Positions 47,004-55,211 of a stretch of 64,000 bases of DNA are shown here, piece by piece; the first letter of the stretch is position 1; each line of letters begins with the position of its first letter. The notes beneath the pieces were generated by a model. It ran no database searches, had not been told where the DNA came from, and saw nothing but the letters and a program-made list of their open reading frames with translations. The stretch is from positions 186,001 to 250,000 of the forward strand of contig CAVOGJ010000001.1 in the NCBI GenBank assembly GCA_963695405.1, in the 5' to 3' direction. The position numbers and the translations under genes were made by a program. The DNA comes from CAVOGJ01 sp963695405. GTDB lineage: Bacteria > Planctomycetota > Planctomycetia > Pirellulales > Pirellulaceae.

Positions 47004-47825
47004 ATGAACTTGCCTCAGCTTGTCGACACGCATCTTCACTTGGATGACGAACAACTCCGGCACGATCCTTTCTCGCTAATCGAACGGGCGAAGGCCGCCG
47101 GCGTGGATCGGCTGGTCACGATCGGTACGGATGCGGGGTCGAGTGAACGCTGCGTGAAGTTGGCGGCACGTTTTCCCGAAGTCTTCGCAGCAGTCGGTAT
47201 TCAGCCAAATTATGTCGCAGAGGCCGCTGCTGACGATTGGACACGAATCGTGGCGCTAAGCACTCAGCCAAGAGTTGTGGCCATTGGTGAGACGGGGCTC
47301 GACCATTACTGGAATGCGGCTCCGGCCGAGTTGCAGGAAGCCATGTTTGAGCGACATGTGCGGCTGGCCCACGCGACTGGGCTGCCGTTCGTCGTGCATA
47401 TGCGGGAACCGAAAGAGCCGGACCCTACGTTTCCATGTTCTCAGCAAATTCTGACTTGCTTGAACCATTGGCGTGCCGGAGAGGATTTGCGAGGCGTGAT
47501 GCACTCGTATACGGGAAATCTGGAATATGCTCTCCACTTCCTCGATTTAGGTCTACACATCAGCTTTGCAGGCATGGTCACTTACAAGAACGCCGAGGAC
47601 CTGCGGGCTGTGGCACGGGAGATACCCGCAGAACGCCTGTTAGTCGAGACGGACGCCCCCTATCTGTCGCCTCATCCCGTACGTGGCAAGCGGCCCAACG
47701 AGCCACAGTACTTGATCCACACGGCCGCCTGCCTTGCCGAAGTCCGCGGCGTTTCCGTGGAGGAACTGGCACGCCTCACGTCCATCAATGCAGAGCAATT
47801 GTTCGGTCTATCTCGGGACTTGTAA
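47004..47825 (+). CDS. TatD-family metal-dependent hydrolase/DNase
   Basis: The N-terminal metal motif VDTHLHLDDEQ, the GETGLDHYW box with the metal Glu, PFVVHMREP and the C-terminal VETDAPYLSPHPVRGKRPNE are the TatD signatures. These TIM-barrel enzymes act as 3'-5' exonucleases or deoxyribonucleases with divalent metal. Length 273 aa is normal. It lies 154 bases after the small helical gene and 68 bases before the thioredoxin-like gene, all on the plus strand. Confidence 0.93.
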   Translation: MNLPQLVDTHLHLDDEQLRHDPFSLIERAKAAGVDRLVTIGTDAGSSERCVKLAARFPEVFAAVGIQPNYVAEAAADDWTRIVALSTQPRVVAIGETGLDHYWNAAPAELQEAMFERHVRLAHATGLPFVVHMREPKEPDPTFPCSQQILTCLNHWRAGEDLRGVMHSYTGNLEYALHFLDLGLHISFAGMVTYKNAEDLRAVAREIPAERLLVETDAPYLSPHPVRGKRPNEPQYLIHTAACLAEVRGVSVEELARLTSINAEQLFGLSRDL

Positions 47826-47893
47826 CGCGCGCACCGAGTCACTAGCTTGGTCGTACCGAGACCGCGCAACCGTAAGAAAGGATCCTCTCTATT

Positions 47894-48481
47894 ATGGTCA
47901 GAACGCAAAGTACCATGCTTCCCCTTGGGACCCAGGCGCCCAATTTCTCGTTGGTCAACGTCGACGGAACGACCGTTTCCCTGCATGACTTCGACGAAGC
48001 CAAGGCTCTGCTGGTCATCTTCATGTGCAATCACTGTCCCTACGTGATCCACGTCGCACCGGCATTAGCGGAATTGGCGCGGGAGTATCAGCAGCGGGGA
48101 GTGGCGGTGGTCGGCATCAATGCCAATGACGCGGGTACGTATCCGCAGGATTCGCCAGAGCAAATGGTGCACGAGGCCGAAGCTCGCGGCTATACCTTTC
48201 CGTATCTCTTTGATGAGACGCAAGAAGTTGCTCAGGCTTACCGGGCCGCCTGCACGCCGGATTTCTTCGTTTTCGATAAGCATCATCGCCTCTGTTATCG
48301 CGGGCAAATGGACAGTAGCCGTCCCCAATCCGAGATTCCCGTGACCGGCGAAGACCTACGGGCGGCTCTTGATGCCGTCTTGGCAGGCACTCCCATCGCG
48401 ACGGACCAGGCACCAAGTCTCGGCTGCAATATCAAGTGGCGAGCGGGTCATGAGCCGGATTACTTTGCCGCCGGAACGTAA
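47894..48481 (+). CDS. Thioredoxin-like/AhpC-TSA family protein
   Basis: A thioredoxin-fold protein of 195 aa with the N-terminal APNFSLVNVDGTTVSLHDFD and the redox motif LVIFMCNHCPYVIHVAPAL, where C-N-H-C is a CxxC of the type seen in thiol-disulphide reductases. The cis-Pro region is AACTPDFFVFDKHHRLCYRG. The family is common and its substrate is not assigned; no signal peptide is apparent, so it is likely cytoplasmic. ATG 47915 is an alternative start. Confidence 0.85.
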   Translation: MVRTQSTMLPLGTQAPNFSLVNVDGTTVSLHDFDEAKALLVIFMCNHCPYVIHVAPALAELAREYQQRGVAVVGINANDAGTYPQDSPEQMVHEAEARGYTFPYLFDETQEVAQAYRAACTPDFFVFDKHHRLCYRGQMDSSRPQSEIPVTGEDLRAALDAVLAGTPIATDQAPSLGCNIKWRAGHEPDYFAAGT

Positions 48482-49187
48482 AGCGAACCACGGACCCCGG
48501 ATTCCACCGAAGACCCTTCGCCATCCCGGAGAGGACAGCGTAATCAGAGGGCGAGTGACGTGGAACGGCCAAGCAACACGTTCGGTGGCGACATCCCTCC
48601 CACTCAGGATCTGGGCGGGATGACCGTTGTGGCGCGCGGCGAATACGTTGGACGAGCTGCGTGGGGCCTCTCAAACGGGCTGTTCTTACTGCGCGACGAT
48701 GGGTCCGAGTGGCAATCGTAGATAATTACCACGAAGGACGCGAAGGACACGAAGAAACCTGGTCAGCTATGGCTGCATCGCTCGAGGCCAATCGTCGCGC
48801 CGTCCCCGTCCCTGACGAAGGAGGTTGGGGAAATTGACCGCGACGTGGGTTGATCCCTTCGTGCCCTTCGTGCCGTTCGTGTTCTTCGTGGTGTACCCCG
48901 ACTGCGAAACCAGGTTGACAGTGACGGCTTGGCCTAGCTCGTTGCCTTTGTTCGCGCTGCTGGGACGCTGGAGCACCTTTCGCTTGTCGCCAGAAAGACC
49001 ATCGGGATATACTCGTTCGGCAATGTGACCGTGAATCACCAACTTGGGCCGGGAATCGCCAAATGTGCAGGCTCCCGCGTTTCGCCAACGAACCACCGGA
49101 TGAATGAGAGCCGGAAGAGGCCGGCTGGCTCGCTGCGCTTGGCAACGTCAACTCCCGGCCGCGTTATCCTGAACGAGGTGACTGCGC
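48482..49187. other. Intergenic region containing an inverted-repeat element
   Basis: This 706-base gap has no gene I can support. A 33-codon open stretch at 48619-48720 (WGLSNGLFLLRDDGSEWQS) and a minus-strand frame near 48767-49096 look like chance or old fragments. The centre holds the paired CACGAAGG-type repeats listed separately. Confidence 0.5.
48728..48892. repeat. Inverted pair of CACGAAGG-type short repeats
   Basis: 48728-48757 reads accacgaaggacgcgaagga and continues with further CACGAAG units. 48855-48892 is the same array in opposite orientation (cttcgtgcccttcgtgccgt onward to ttcttcgtggt). About 97 bases separate the arms. Each arm repeats a 9-base unit close to cacgaagga two to four times, so the pair could fold into a long imperfect hairpin. 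Similar arrays occur between genes in other environmental bacteria; their function is not known to me. Confidence 0.8.
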
Positions 49188-49215
49188 AAAAAAACAGGCC
49201 CCTGGCGGGGCCTGT
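49188..49215 (-). terminator. Rho-independent terminator of the PEP-CTERM gene
   Basis: On the minus strand ACAGGCCCC and GGGGCCTGT form a perfect 9-bp GC-rich stem around a 4-base loop, followed by seven T. It lies 33 bases past the stop of the PEP-CTERM gene on the same strand. Confidence 0.93.
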
Positions 49216-49248
49216 CATGTAAGGCAATCGCGAAATGCGGCTGGATAC

Positions 49249-49992
49249 TTAGGCTCGCCAGCGACGAACCTGTGCCAGACCCAACAAACCGCCGACCAGC
49301 AGGATGGCCAGCGAGCTTGGCTCGGGCACTGTGATCGACACGCCGGCGTCTTTCTTGGCAATAAAGGCGGTACCGCCGTCTGCGGCCGCAACGCGTAAGG
49401 TGTTGTCGAGGAAGAACTCGACCTTGGTGGCTACGCCGTTAATACCTGCCGCGGCCAAGTGGCCCGCGATATCGATAGTGGCAATGCCATTCCAGCCGCT
49501 CCCCGTCATCGGCAGGGCATAGCTGCCATTCGATGGGCTGAAAACCAAATTTCCGTCCCCGTCGATCGGATTGACCGAGGCGCCGTCTACCTCAATGATG
49601 CTGTAGCCAAAGTTGGCGGTCACCGACGCGGTGGCGGCGGCGTTGCCCAGGCCAACCAAGGCGTAATCACCCCGCTCACGGATGATGACTTCCGTGAGGG
49701 CAAAATCGCCCTTCCGCATGATGGTAAAGTTTAACTGGCCGTCGACGATGTCGGAATTGTTCGTGCCTGTGGTGGAATTGACTTCCGCCTTGAAATCCGT
49801 TGGATCGAAGTCCATCGTATCGCCCGAGATGTCGGGGGCGCCAAAGAGAAACACCGGTTCTTCGGTGCTTTCCGAGATGTCGATGTACATCACGTTGACC
49901 CCATCGAGATCAGGGTAATTCATCGTCATCGCGTTTGAGCGACTGGCGGCGAAAAGCAGCAAGGCTGCTACGCACCATAGGGTCCTTTTCAT
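49249..49992 (-). CDS. PEP-CTERM sorting-domain protein
   Basis: The N-terminus MKRTLWCVAALLLFAASRSN followed by A is a signal peptide. The C-terminus VPEPSSLAILLVGGLLGLAQ followed by VRRWRA is a full PEP-CTERM signal: PEP motif, hydrophobic helix and basic end, handled by an exosortase. Between them are about 195 residues of beta-rich sequence with no catalytic motif and few Cys. The role is probably a surface or exopolymer-associated structural protein. No exosortase gene lies in the window. A strong terminator follows. 247 aa. Confidence 0.9.
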   Translation of the reverse strand: MKRTLWCVAALLLFAASRSNAMTMNYPDLDGVNVMYIDISESTEEPVFLFGAPDISGDTMDFDPTDFKAEVNSTTGTNNSDIVDGQLNFTIMRKGDFALTEVIIRERGDYALVGLGNAAATASVTANFGYSIIEVDGASVNPIDGDGNLVFSPSNGSYALPMTGSGWNGIATIDIAGHLAAAGINGVATKVEFFLDNTLRVAAADGGTAFIAKKDAGVSITVPEPSSLAILLVGGLLGLAQVRRWRA

Positions 49993-50417
49993 CAGGCTCC
50001 TCCATCCGTTTTGGCAGGTTAATAAGGGAAAAAAATGAATCCGGTTTTAGTCTTTACACGGCCAGCGATGGGACTTCTAGCCCCTCACACCTTCTGTAGT
50101 CTACCGGAACGCGACGACTTTGCAATATGTCGTTAGATTAAAATTCGTCGTATATCGCATCCTTCCCAGTTTATCGACCGACGCACCACACAACTGTGCC
50201 CGGAAGTGACAAGGATCCGGCGATTCGCACCGCCGCGGCCCTTTCGTCTAGCCCCCTGGGGGGGGTTATTGAGATTTCGTGTTTTCCATCGAAAACGCGT
50301 CAAATCCCATCGGACAGGACATACAATGGGAACTCAGTCGCGATGTAAGGACCACGATTCGTTTGATGGGAAATCGCTGGGCGACGGAATCCGCTCGCTG
50401 CGACACAGGCGCCCGAG
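49993..50417. other. Divergent intergenic region, no gene seen
   Basis: Promoters of the PEP-CTERM gene (minus) and the large repeat protein (plus) should lie here. An AT-rich block around 50120-50165 (gttagattaaaattcgtcgt) stands out from the GC-rich surroundings and would suit a promoter. No gene is recognised. Confidence 0.45.
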
Positions 50418-53400
50418 ATGGGTGTGGGAGAACGCGAAATGCACGGTGATGACCGCCGGATCACCGATCGTTGGACAAGCTGCCGTGGCCGTCGGCTGGG
50501 GCTTGAGGTCCTTGAGCGTCGCGACCTGCTCACCGTGGGTGACTTTTTGTTCGAGCTTACGAATGGTGGCGACCAGGCACAGGCATCCGCGGAGTTCGGG
50601 TTCGCGACGGCCGCCGAGGGGAATCTCTTGATCGTGGGCGCTCCGACCGCCGACGCGAAAGGGCTGGCGAGCGTCGGAGAGGCGTATATTTTTGATGCGA
50701 CGACGGGCGACTTGCTCGTCACCCTTCACAATCCGGTTCCCCAATCGGGCGACCGTTTTGGCTTTGCGGTCGACATCTCGGGCCAGCGAGCCGTTGTCGG
50801 CAATCACACCAATGATCTTGGCGCTACGGACGCCGGCATCGTCTATGTGTTTGACGCGGTCTCGGGCGACTTGCTGCATGCGATCTCGAATCCGACTCCT
50901 GCGGCGTTTGATTACTTCGGTTACTCTGTCGCCATCGACGGAGACGTCATCGTCGCGGGGGCGTTTCTCGACGACACCGCCGTTGTGGATGGCGGTGCAG
51001 CGTATGTGATTAATGCGGTGACCGGCGTCGTTGAGCACACGCTGACACGCGACATGGCAGCGGCCAACGACTATACCGGCTTTTCGGTAGACGTTACGGG
51101 CAACGTCGCGGTCGTCAGCGCAAGTCGGGCGAATACCTTTGAGATCAGCGACGGCGAAGTCCTTTTGTTCGATACCGTTACCGGGGATCTGATTTCCACG
51201 ATTGTTAATCCAACGCCGGCCAATTTCGAGTATTTTGGCCGGGCGATTTCGGCCCAGCCTGGACGTCTGCTCGTCAGCGCTTATCGGGACAATCAGGGAG
51301 CCGTCGACTCGGGCGTCGCGTACCTTTTCGACGTCGAGGCGGGAGGTATTCTGCAGACATTTGTGAATCCATCGCCGGGCGTGGGCGATAACTTTGGCTG
51401 GTCGATCGATTTGAACGGTGATCACATCCTGATCGGCGCCTATCGCGACGACCTGGGCGCCCGTGACTCGGGTATGGCGTATCAGTTTGACGCCGTGAGT
51501 GGCGACCTGATCCACACCCTGGCAAATCCGACCCCGGGGGAACTCGACTATTTTGGCTCGACCGTCTCGATGGCCTCGGATTGGGCGATCGTGGGTAGTT
51601 ATTGGGACGACACGGAAGCGTTTGACGCGGGTCGAGTTTATCTCTTTAATTCGGCGTCGGGGCAGTTGGCTCGCGAGCTGGACAGCCAAGCCAAGTCGTC
51701 ATTCGATTACTTTGGCTTTGACGTCTCAGTTACCGATGAAAAATTGGCAGTCGGCGTCTACTTGGATGACACCTTCGGCACGGACGCGGGCGTCGTTCGC
51801 ATCTTTGAATCCTCGACGGGGACATTGCAGCGTGTGATCCCAAATCCATTCCCTGCCCCTTTTGACAGTTTCGGTTATGCGGTCTCGCTATCCGAGAACG
51901 TGTTGGCCGTTGGGGCTTATAGTGACGATACCGGGAACATCGTCGATTCGGGCACCGTTTACCTGTTCGACGCGAATAGTGGTGACTTACTCCACACCAT
52001 CCGCAGCCCGGAACCCAAGGCAGGCGACTACTTTGGACACTCTGTATCGCTGGCCGGCAACCGGCTTGCCGTGGGCGCGTATCGTGCGGACCAGTCGACG
52101 GCAGCGGACACCGGTTCGGTCTACGTCTACGATGCAACGTCGGGAGCACTACTCCATGAGATCTCCCATCCGGCACTGCAGCCGTTTGACTATTTCGGTT
52201 ATTCGGTATCACTCTCGACGGGCGGGCTGCTGGCGGTCGGGGCCCCATTCGATGACGCGGCTGGCGGTAATGCAGGGGCCGCCTACGTCTTTGACGCGGA
52301 TACCGGCAGTCACTTGTCGACTCTCAGCGCCAGCCTCCCCCAGGCATTCGACCAGTTTGGCTGGTCGGTCGCGATCTTAGAGAACCGGGTCCTCGTCGGA
52401 GCACCGCAGAGGGACGAAGGAGCGACCAACGGAGGTGCCGCGTATTTGTTCGAGTCCGTAAGTGGGATGTCGATTGCTGAACTGCTCAATCCGGCGCCTG
52501 AGAACAACAGTTTTTTTGGTCACGATGTGGCTCTGACCGATGATCTTGCCGCGGTCGCCGCATATGGCGCGAATGTGAATGCTACCCAGTCGGGTGCCGC
52601 CTACTTGTTTGAGGCAACTAGCGGCTTGTTTCGTGCTCCGATCATTTCCCCGGCACCAGCGGGCACAAACTATTTTGGCTACTCGCTGGCGATGAGCGAT
52701 TCGTATCTGGTCGTCGGAGCACCGCTCGTGGATGGCTTGAGTGCCGACCGAGGTGCCGCCTATCTCTACGATGCCGGGATTCCCTTTGATCCGCCCCCCA
52801 TCGCGCAGGCCGGCGGCCCGTACACGGCAAGCGAGGGACAGTCCATTCAGTTGGACGGCTCGGGCAGTTCGGACGCGCCGAACGCCGTCGAGACACTCGT
52901 GTTCGAATGGGATCTCGACTATGACGGAATCACCTTCGACGTCGAGGAAACGGGCATCGCGCCGGTCGTGCTGTTCGGAGATGATGTGCCGCTCCGCACG
53001 ATCGCTTTACGCGTGACGGACGTTGCCAATCAATCGTCCCTCGATCAGGCATTGCTGGAAGTCCTCAATCTGGCCCCCGATTTGACGGTCGATTCGTCAA
53101 CGGTCGAGTTGTCGCCCGCAGGGACGGCGACCAACTCGGGGACCGTCGAAGATGCGGGAGATGACGAGATCCTGCTGTCGGCCTCGCTCGGCACCGTGAC
53201 CGACAACGCGGACGGCACGTGGTCCTGGACTTACGACGATGTCGACGGCACGCTAACTCAGATGGTTGTGATTCGGGCCACCGACAGTGACGGGGCCATC
53301 AGCGAGGTTTCGTTTGAGCTTGTCGCGGCGACGATTCTAGCCGAGAGCCCCTTCGTGGCGGCGGACGAAGGCACAGCGATTGTGAATTCGGGGCACTACC

Positions 53401-55211
53401 TGCTGCCGGCGTCCGGCCAGACGGTTGGCTTAACAACTTCGATCGGCGAGGTCGTCGATCAAGGAGACGGGACATGGGACTGGACGTGGGAGGCTTCGGA
53501 TGGCCCAGATGACTCGCAAGACGTGACCATCACGGCGACGTATTCGGACGGGCTTGTCGGCACCGTGACTTTTGCGGCACAAGTACGCAACGTGGCCCCT
53601 CAGCTTTCCGTCGATCAGCCAACGGTCATTCTGTCGCCGGGGGGCACGGTGAGCAACACGGGGACCGTCGCGGACCTGGGTGTGGATGAGGTAACACTTG
53701 CTACCACGCTGGGTACCATCGTCGACAACTTGGACGGGACGTGGTTCTGGTCCTACGACGATCTTGGCGGAACACTCACGCAGGAGATCACTATTACGGC
53801 CATGGACAGTGATGGAGCGACCGCCGAAGCATTCTTTTCACTCCAGGCGCAGAAAGTCATCGCGAACAGCGGTAGTACATTAGTCAACGAGGGCGAACGG
53901 ATCGAAAATTCTGGACGGTATGTCTCACCCCCGGAGGGCGGGACAGTGACGCTGACTTCTTCGATCGGCGAAGTGATCGATCACGACGATGGGGTGTGGG
54001 ATTGGGCTTGGGACACCACGGATGGTCCCGACGATTCGCAACAAGTGACCATCACTGCCACTTATTCCGACGGTCAGGTGGGTGAAGTCTCCTTCCAGGC
54101 CGACGTCCTGAATGTGGCTCCCTCGGCCAACCTCACCCATGAGGTGGTTGACGTGCTCATCGGAGCGGCAGCCGTCAATGAGGTCACTGTTGTTGATCCA
54201 GGCGACGATGAGGTCACCGTCATGGCATCGGCGGGCGAGGTGGTCGACGGCGGCAATGGCGTTTGGTTTTGGTCGCTACCCACTTCCACCGAGCAAGACT
54301 CGCAAACCATCCTCTTGACCATCTCTGATAGCGATGGCGACTCGTCGGAGATTTCCTTTGACGTGGTCGTCAGCCGCATCCTGGCCGACGAGAGTTTTGT
54401 CACGGTCGACGAAGGTGCCACGGCTAACCTCACCGGCGTTTATGCCCTTCCTGCCCCCGACGAAACCGTGGCGTTGTCAGCCTCGCTCGGCGATGTCGTC
54501 GACCTCGGCGAAGGATCATGGACTTGGAACTGGACAGCGGGTGACGGTCCCGATACGTCCCAAAGCATCGAAATCACGGCCAACTATTCCGGGGGCGCCT
54601 CGTCGGTCGCCAGCTTCTTCGTGGACGTTATCAACTTGGCGCCCAACTTGGCCCTCGATCAAGCGGCAGTGGTTGTTGACCAAGGCGGCACGGCGACCAA
54701 CAGCGGCACCGTGATGGATGACGGAGGCGATCTCGTTGCGTTATCCGCTTCGATCGGCGAAATTACCGACAATAGTGACGGAACCTGGTCATGGTTCTAC
54801 ATGGCAATTAGCGGAGATGCCGGGCACACCGTCACCATTACGGCGTTGGACGACGATGGCGCGGAGAGCTTTGTTACTTTTGAATTGAGCATCAACAATC
54901 TCGCCCCCCAGCTCACCGTTGACGCGGACGCGATCCAGGTCGTTCGAGGACGCGTCGCCACCAACTCGGGCACATTCTCCGATTTCGGCGGCGGTAACGT
55001 CACGCTGGCGGCGAGTATCGGGGAGATCATCGATCAGCAAGACGGCACATGGCTGTGGAGCTTGCATACAAGAAACGAAACGAGTCAATCGATCACGATT
55101 TCCGCGACTGATGCGGATGGCGCCGTAGAGACGATCTCGTTCGATCTTCTGATCATTCCGCGTTGGAATTACGGGATCGAGTTGGACTTTTTCGATCGCC
55201 ACATGAGCTAG
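50418..55211 (+). CDS. Giant surface protein: 14 FG-GAP-like repeats, PKD and tandem Ig-like domains
   Basis: The N-terminus has the planctomycete signature RRLGLEVLERRDLLTVGDF; ATG 50418 or 50439 may be the start. From about residue 50 to 790 run 14 repeats of about 50-55 residues with the pattern YFGYSVAIDGDVIVAGAF and AYVFDAVSGDLLHTL, resembling FG-GAP/integrin-type beta-propeller blades; 14 equals two seven-bladed propellers. A PKD-like domain follows (AGGPYTASEGQSIQLDGSGS). The remaining ~750 residues are about eight Ig-like units of 85 residues, each with NLAPDLTVDSSTVEL and DGTWSWTYDD variants. There is no catalytic motif, TM anchor or dockerin at the end. Probably adhesive or structural. 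Length 1597 aa. Confidence 0.85.
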   Translation: MGVGEREMHGDDRRITDRWTSCRGRRLGLEVLERRDLLTVGDFLFELTNGGDQAQASAEFGFATAAEGNLLIVGAPTADAKGLASVGEAYIFDATTGDLLVTLHNPVPQSGDRFGFAVDISGQRAVVGNHTNDLGATDAGIVYVFDAVSGDLLHAISNPTPAAFDYFGYSVAIDGDVIVAGAFLDDTAVVDGGAAYVINAVTGVVEHTLTRDMAAANDYTGFSVDVTGNVAVVSASRANTFEISDGEVLLFDTVTGDLISTIVNPTPANFEYFGRAISAQPGRLLVSAYRDNQGAVDSGVAYLFDVEAGGILQTFVNPSPGVGDNFGWSIDLNGDHILIGAYRDDLGARDSGMAYQFDAVSGDLIHTLANPTPGELDYFGSTVSMASDWAIVGSYWDDTEAFDAGRVYLFNSASGQLARELDSQAKSSFDYFGFDVSVTDEKLAVGVYLDDTFGTDAGVVRIFESSTGTLQRVIPNPFPAPFDSFGYAVSLSENVLAVGAYSDDTGNIVDSGTVYLFDANSGDLLHTIRSPEPKAGDYFGHSVSLAGNRLAVGAYRADQSTAADTGSVYVYDATSGALLHEISHPALQPFDYFGYSVSLSTGGLLAVGAPFDDAAGGNAGAAYVFDADTGSHLSTLSASLPQAFDQFGWSVAILENRVLVGAPQRDEGATNGGAAYLFESVSGMSIAELLNPAPENNSFFGHDVALTDDLAAVAAYGANVNATQSGAAYLFEATSGLFRAPIISPAPAGTNYFGYSLAMSDSYLVVGAPLVDGLSADRGAAYLYDAGIPFDPPPIAQAGGPYTASEGQSIQLDGSGSSDAPNAVETLVFEWDLDYDGITFDVEETGIAPVVLFGDDVPLRTIALRVTDVANQSSLDQALLEVLNLAPDLTVDSSTVELSPAGTATNSGTVEDAGDDEILLSASLGTVTDNADGTWSWTYDDVDGTLTQMVVIRATDSDGAISEVSFELVAATILAESPFVAADEGTAIVNSGHYLLPASGQTVGLTTSIGEVVDQGDGTWDWTWEASDGPDDSQDVTITATYSDGLVGTVTFAAQVRNVAPQLSVDQPTVILSPGGTVSNTGTVADLGVDEVTLATTLGTIVDNLDGTWFWSYDDLGGTLTQEITITAMDSDGATAEAFFSLQAQKVIANSGSTLVNEGERIENSGRYVSPPEGGTVTLTSSIGEVIDHDDGVWDWAWDTTDGPDDSQQVTITATYSDGQVGEVSFQADVLNVAPSANLTHEVVDVLIGAAAVNEVTVVDPGDDEVTVMASAGEVVDGGNGVWFWSLPTSTEQDSQTILLTISDSDGDSSEISFDVVVSRILADESFVTVDEGATANLTGVYALPAPDETVALSASLGDVVDLGEGSWTWNWTAGDGPDTSQSIEITANYSGGASSVASFFVDVINLAPNLALDQAAVVVDQGGTATNSGTVMDDGGDLVALSASIGEITDNSDGTWSWFYMAISGDAGHTVTITALDDDGAESFVTFELSINNLAPQLTVDADAIQVVRGRVATNSGTFSDFGGGNVTLAASIGEIIDQQDGTWLWSLHTRNETSQSITISATDADGAVETISFDLLIIPRWNYGIELDFFDRHMS

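Noticed and set aside
48619..48720. Small open frame with WGLSNGLFLLRDDGSEWQS
   Set aside because: Looks like a beta-propeller end but has no upstream coding partner or ribosome binding site; too short to call.
48767..49096. 109-codon minus-strand open frame (HGHIAERVYPDGLSG)
   Set aside because: It overlaps the CACGAAGG repeat arm and has no matching family or start signal; at most an old fragment.
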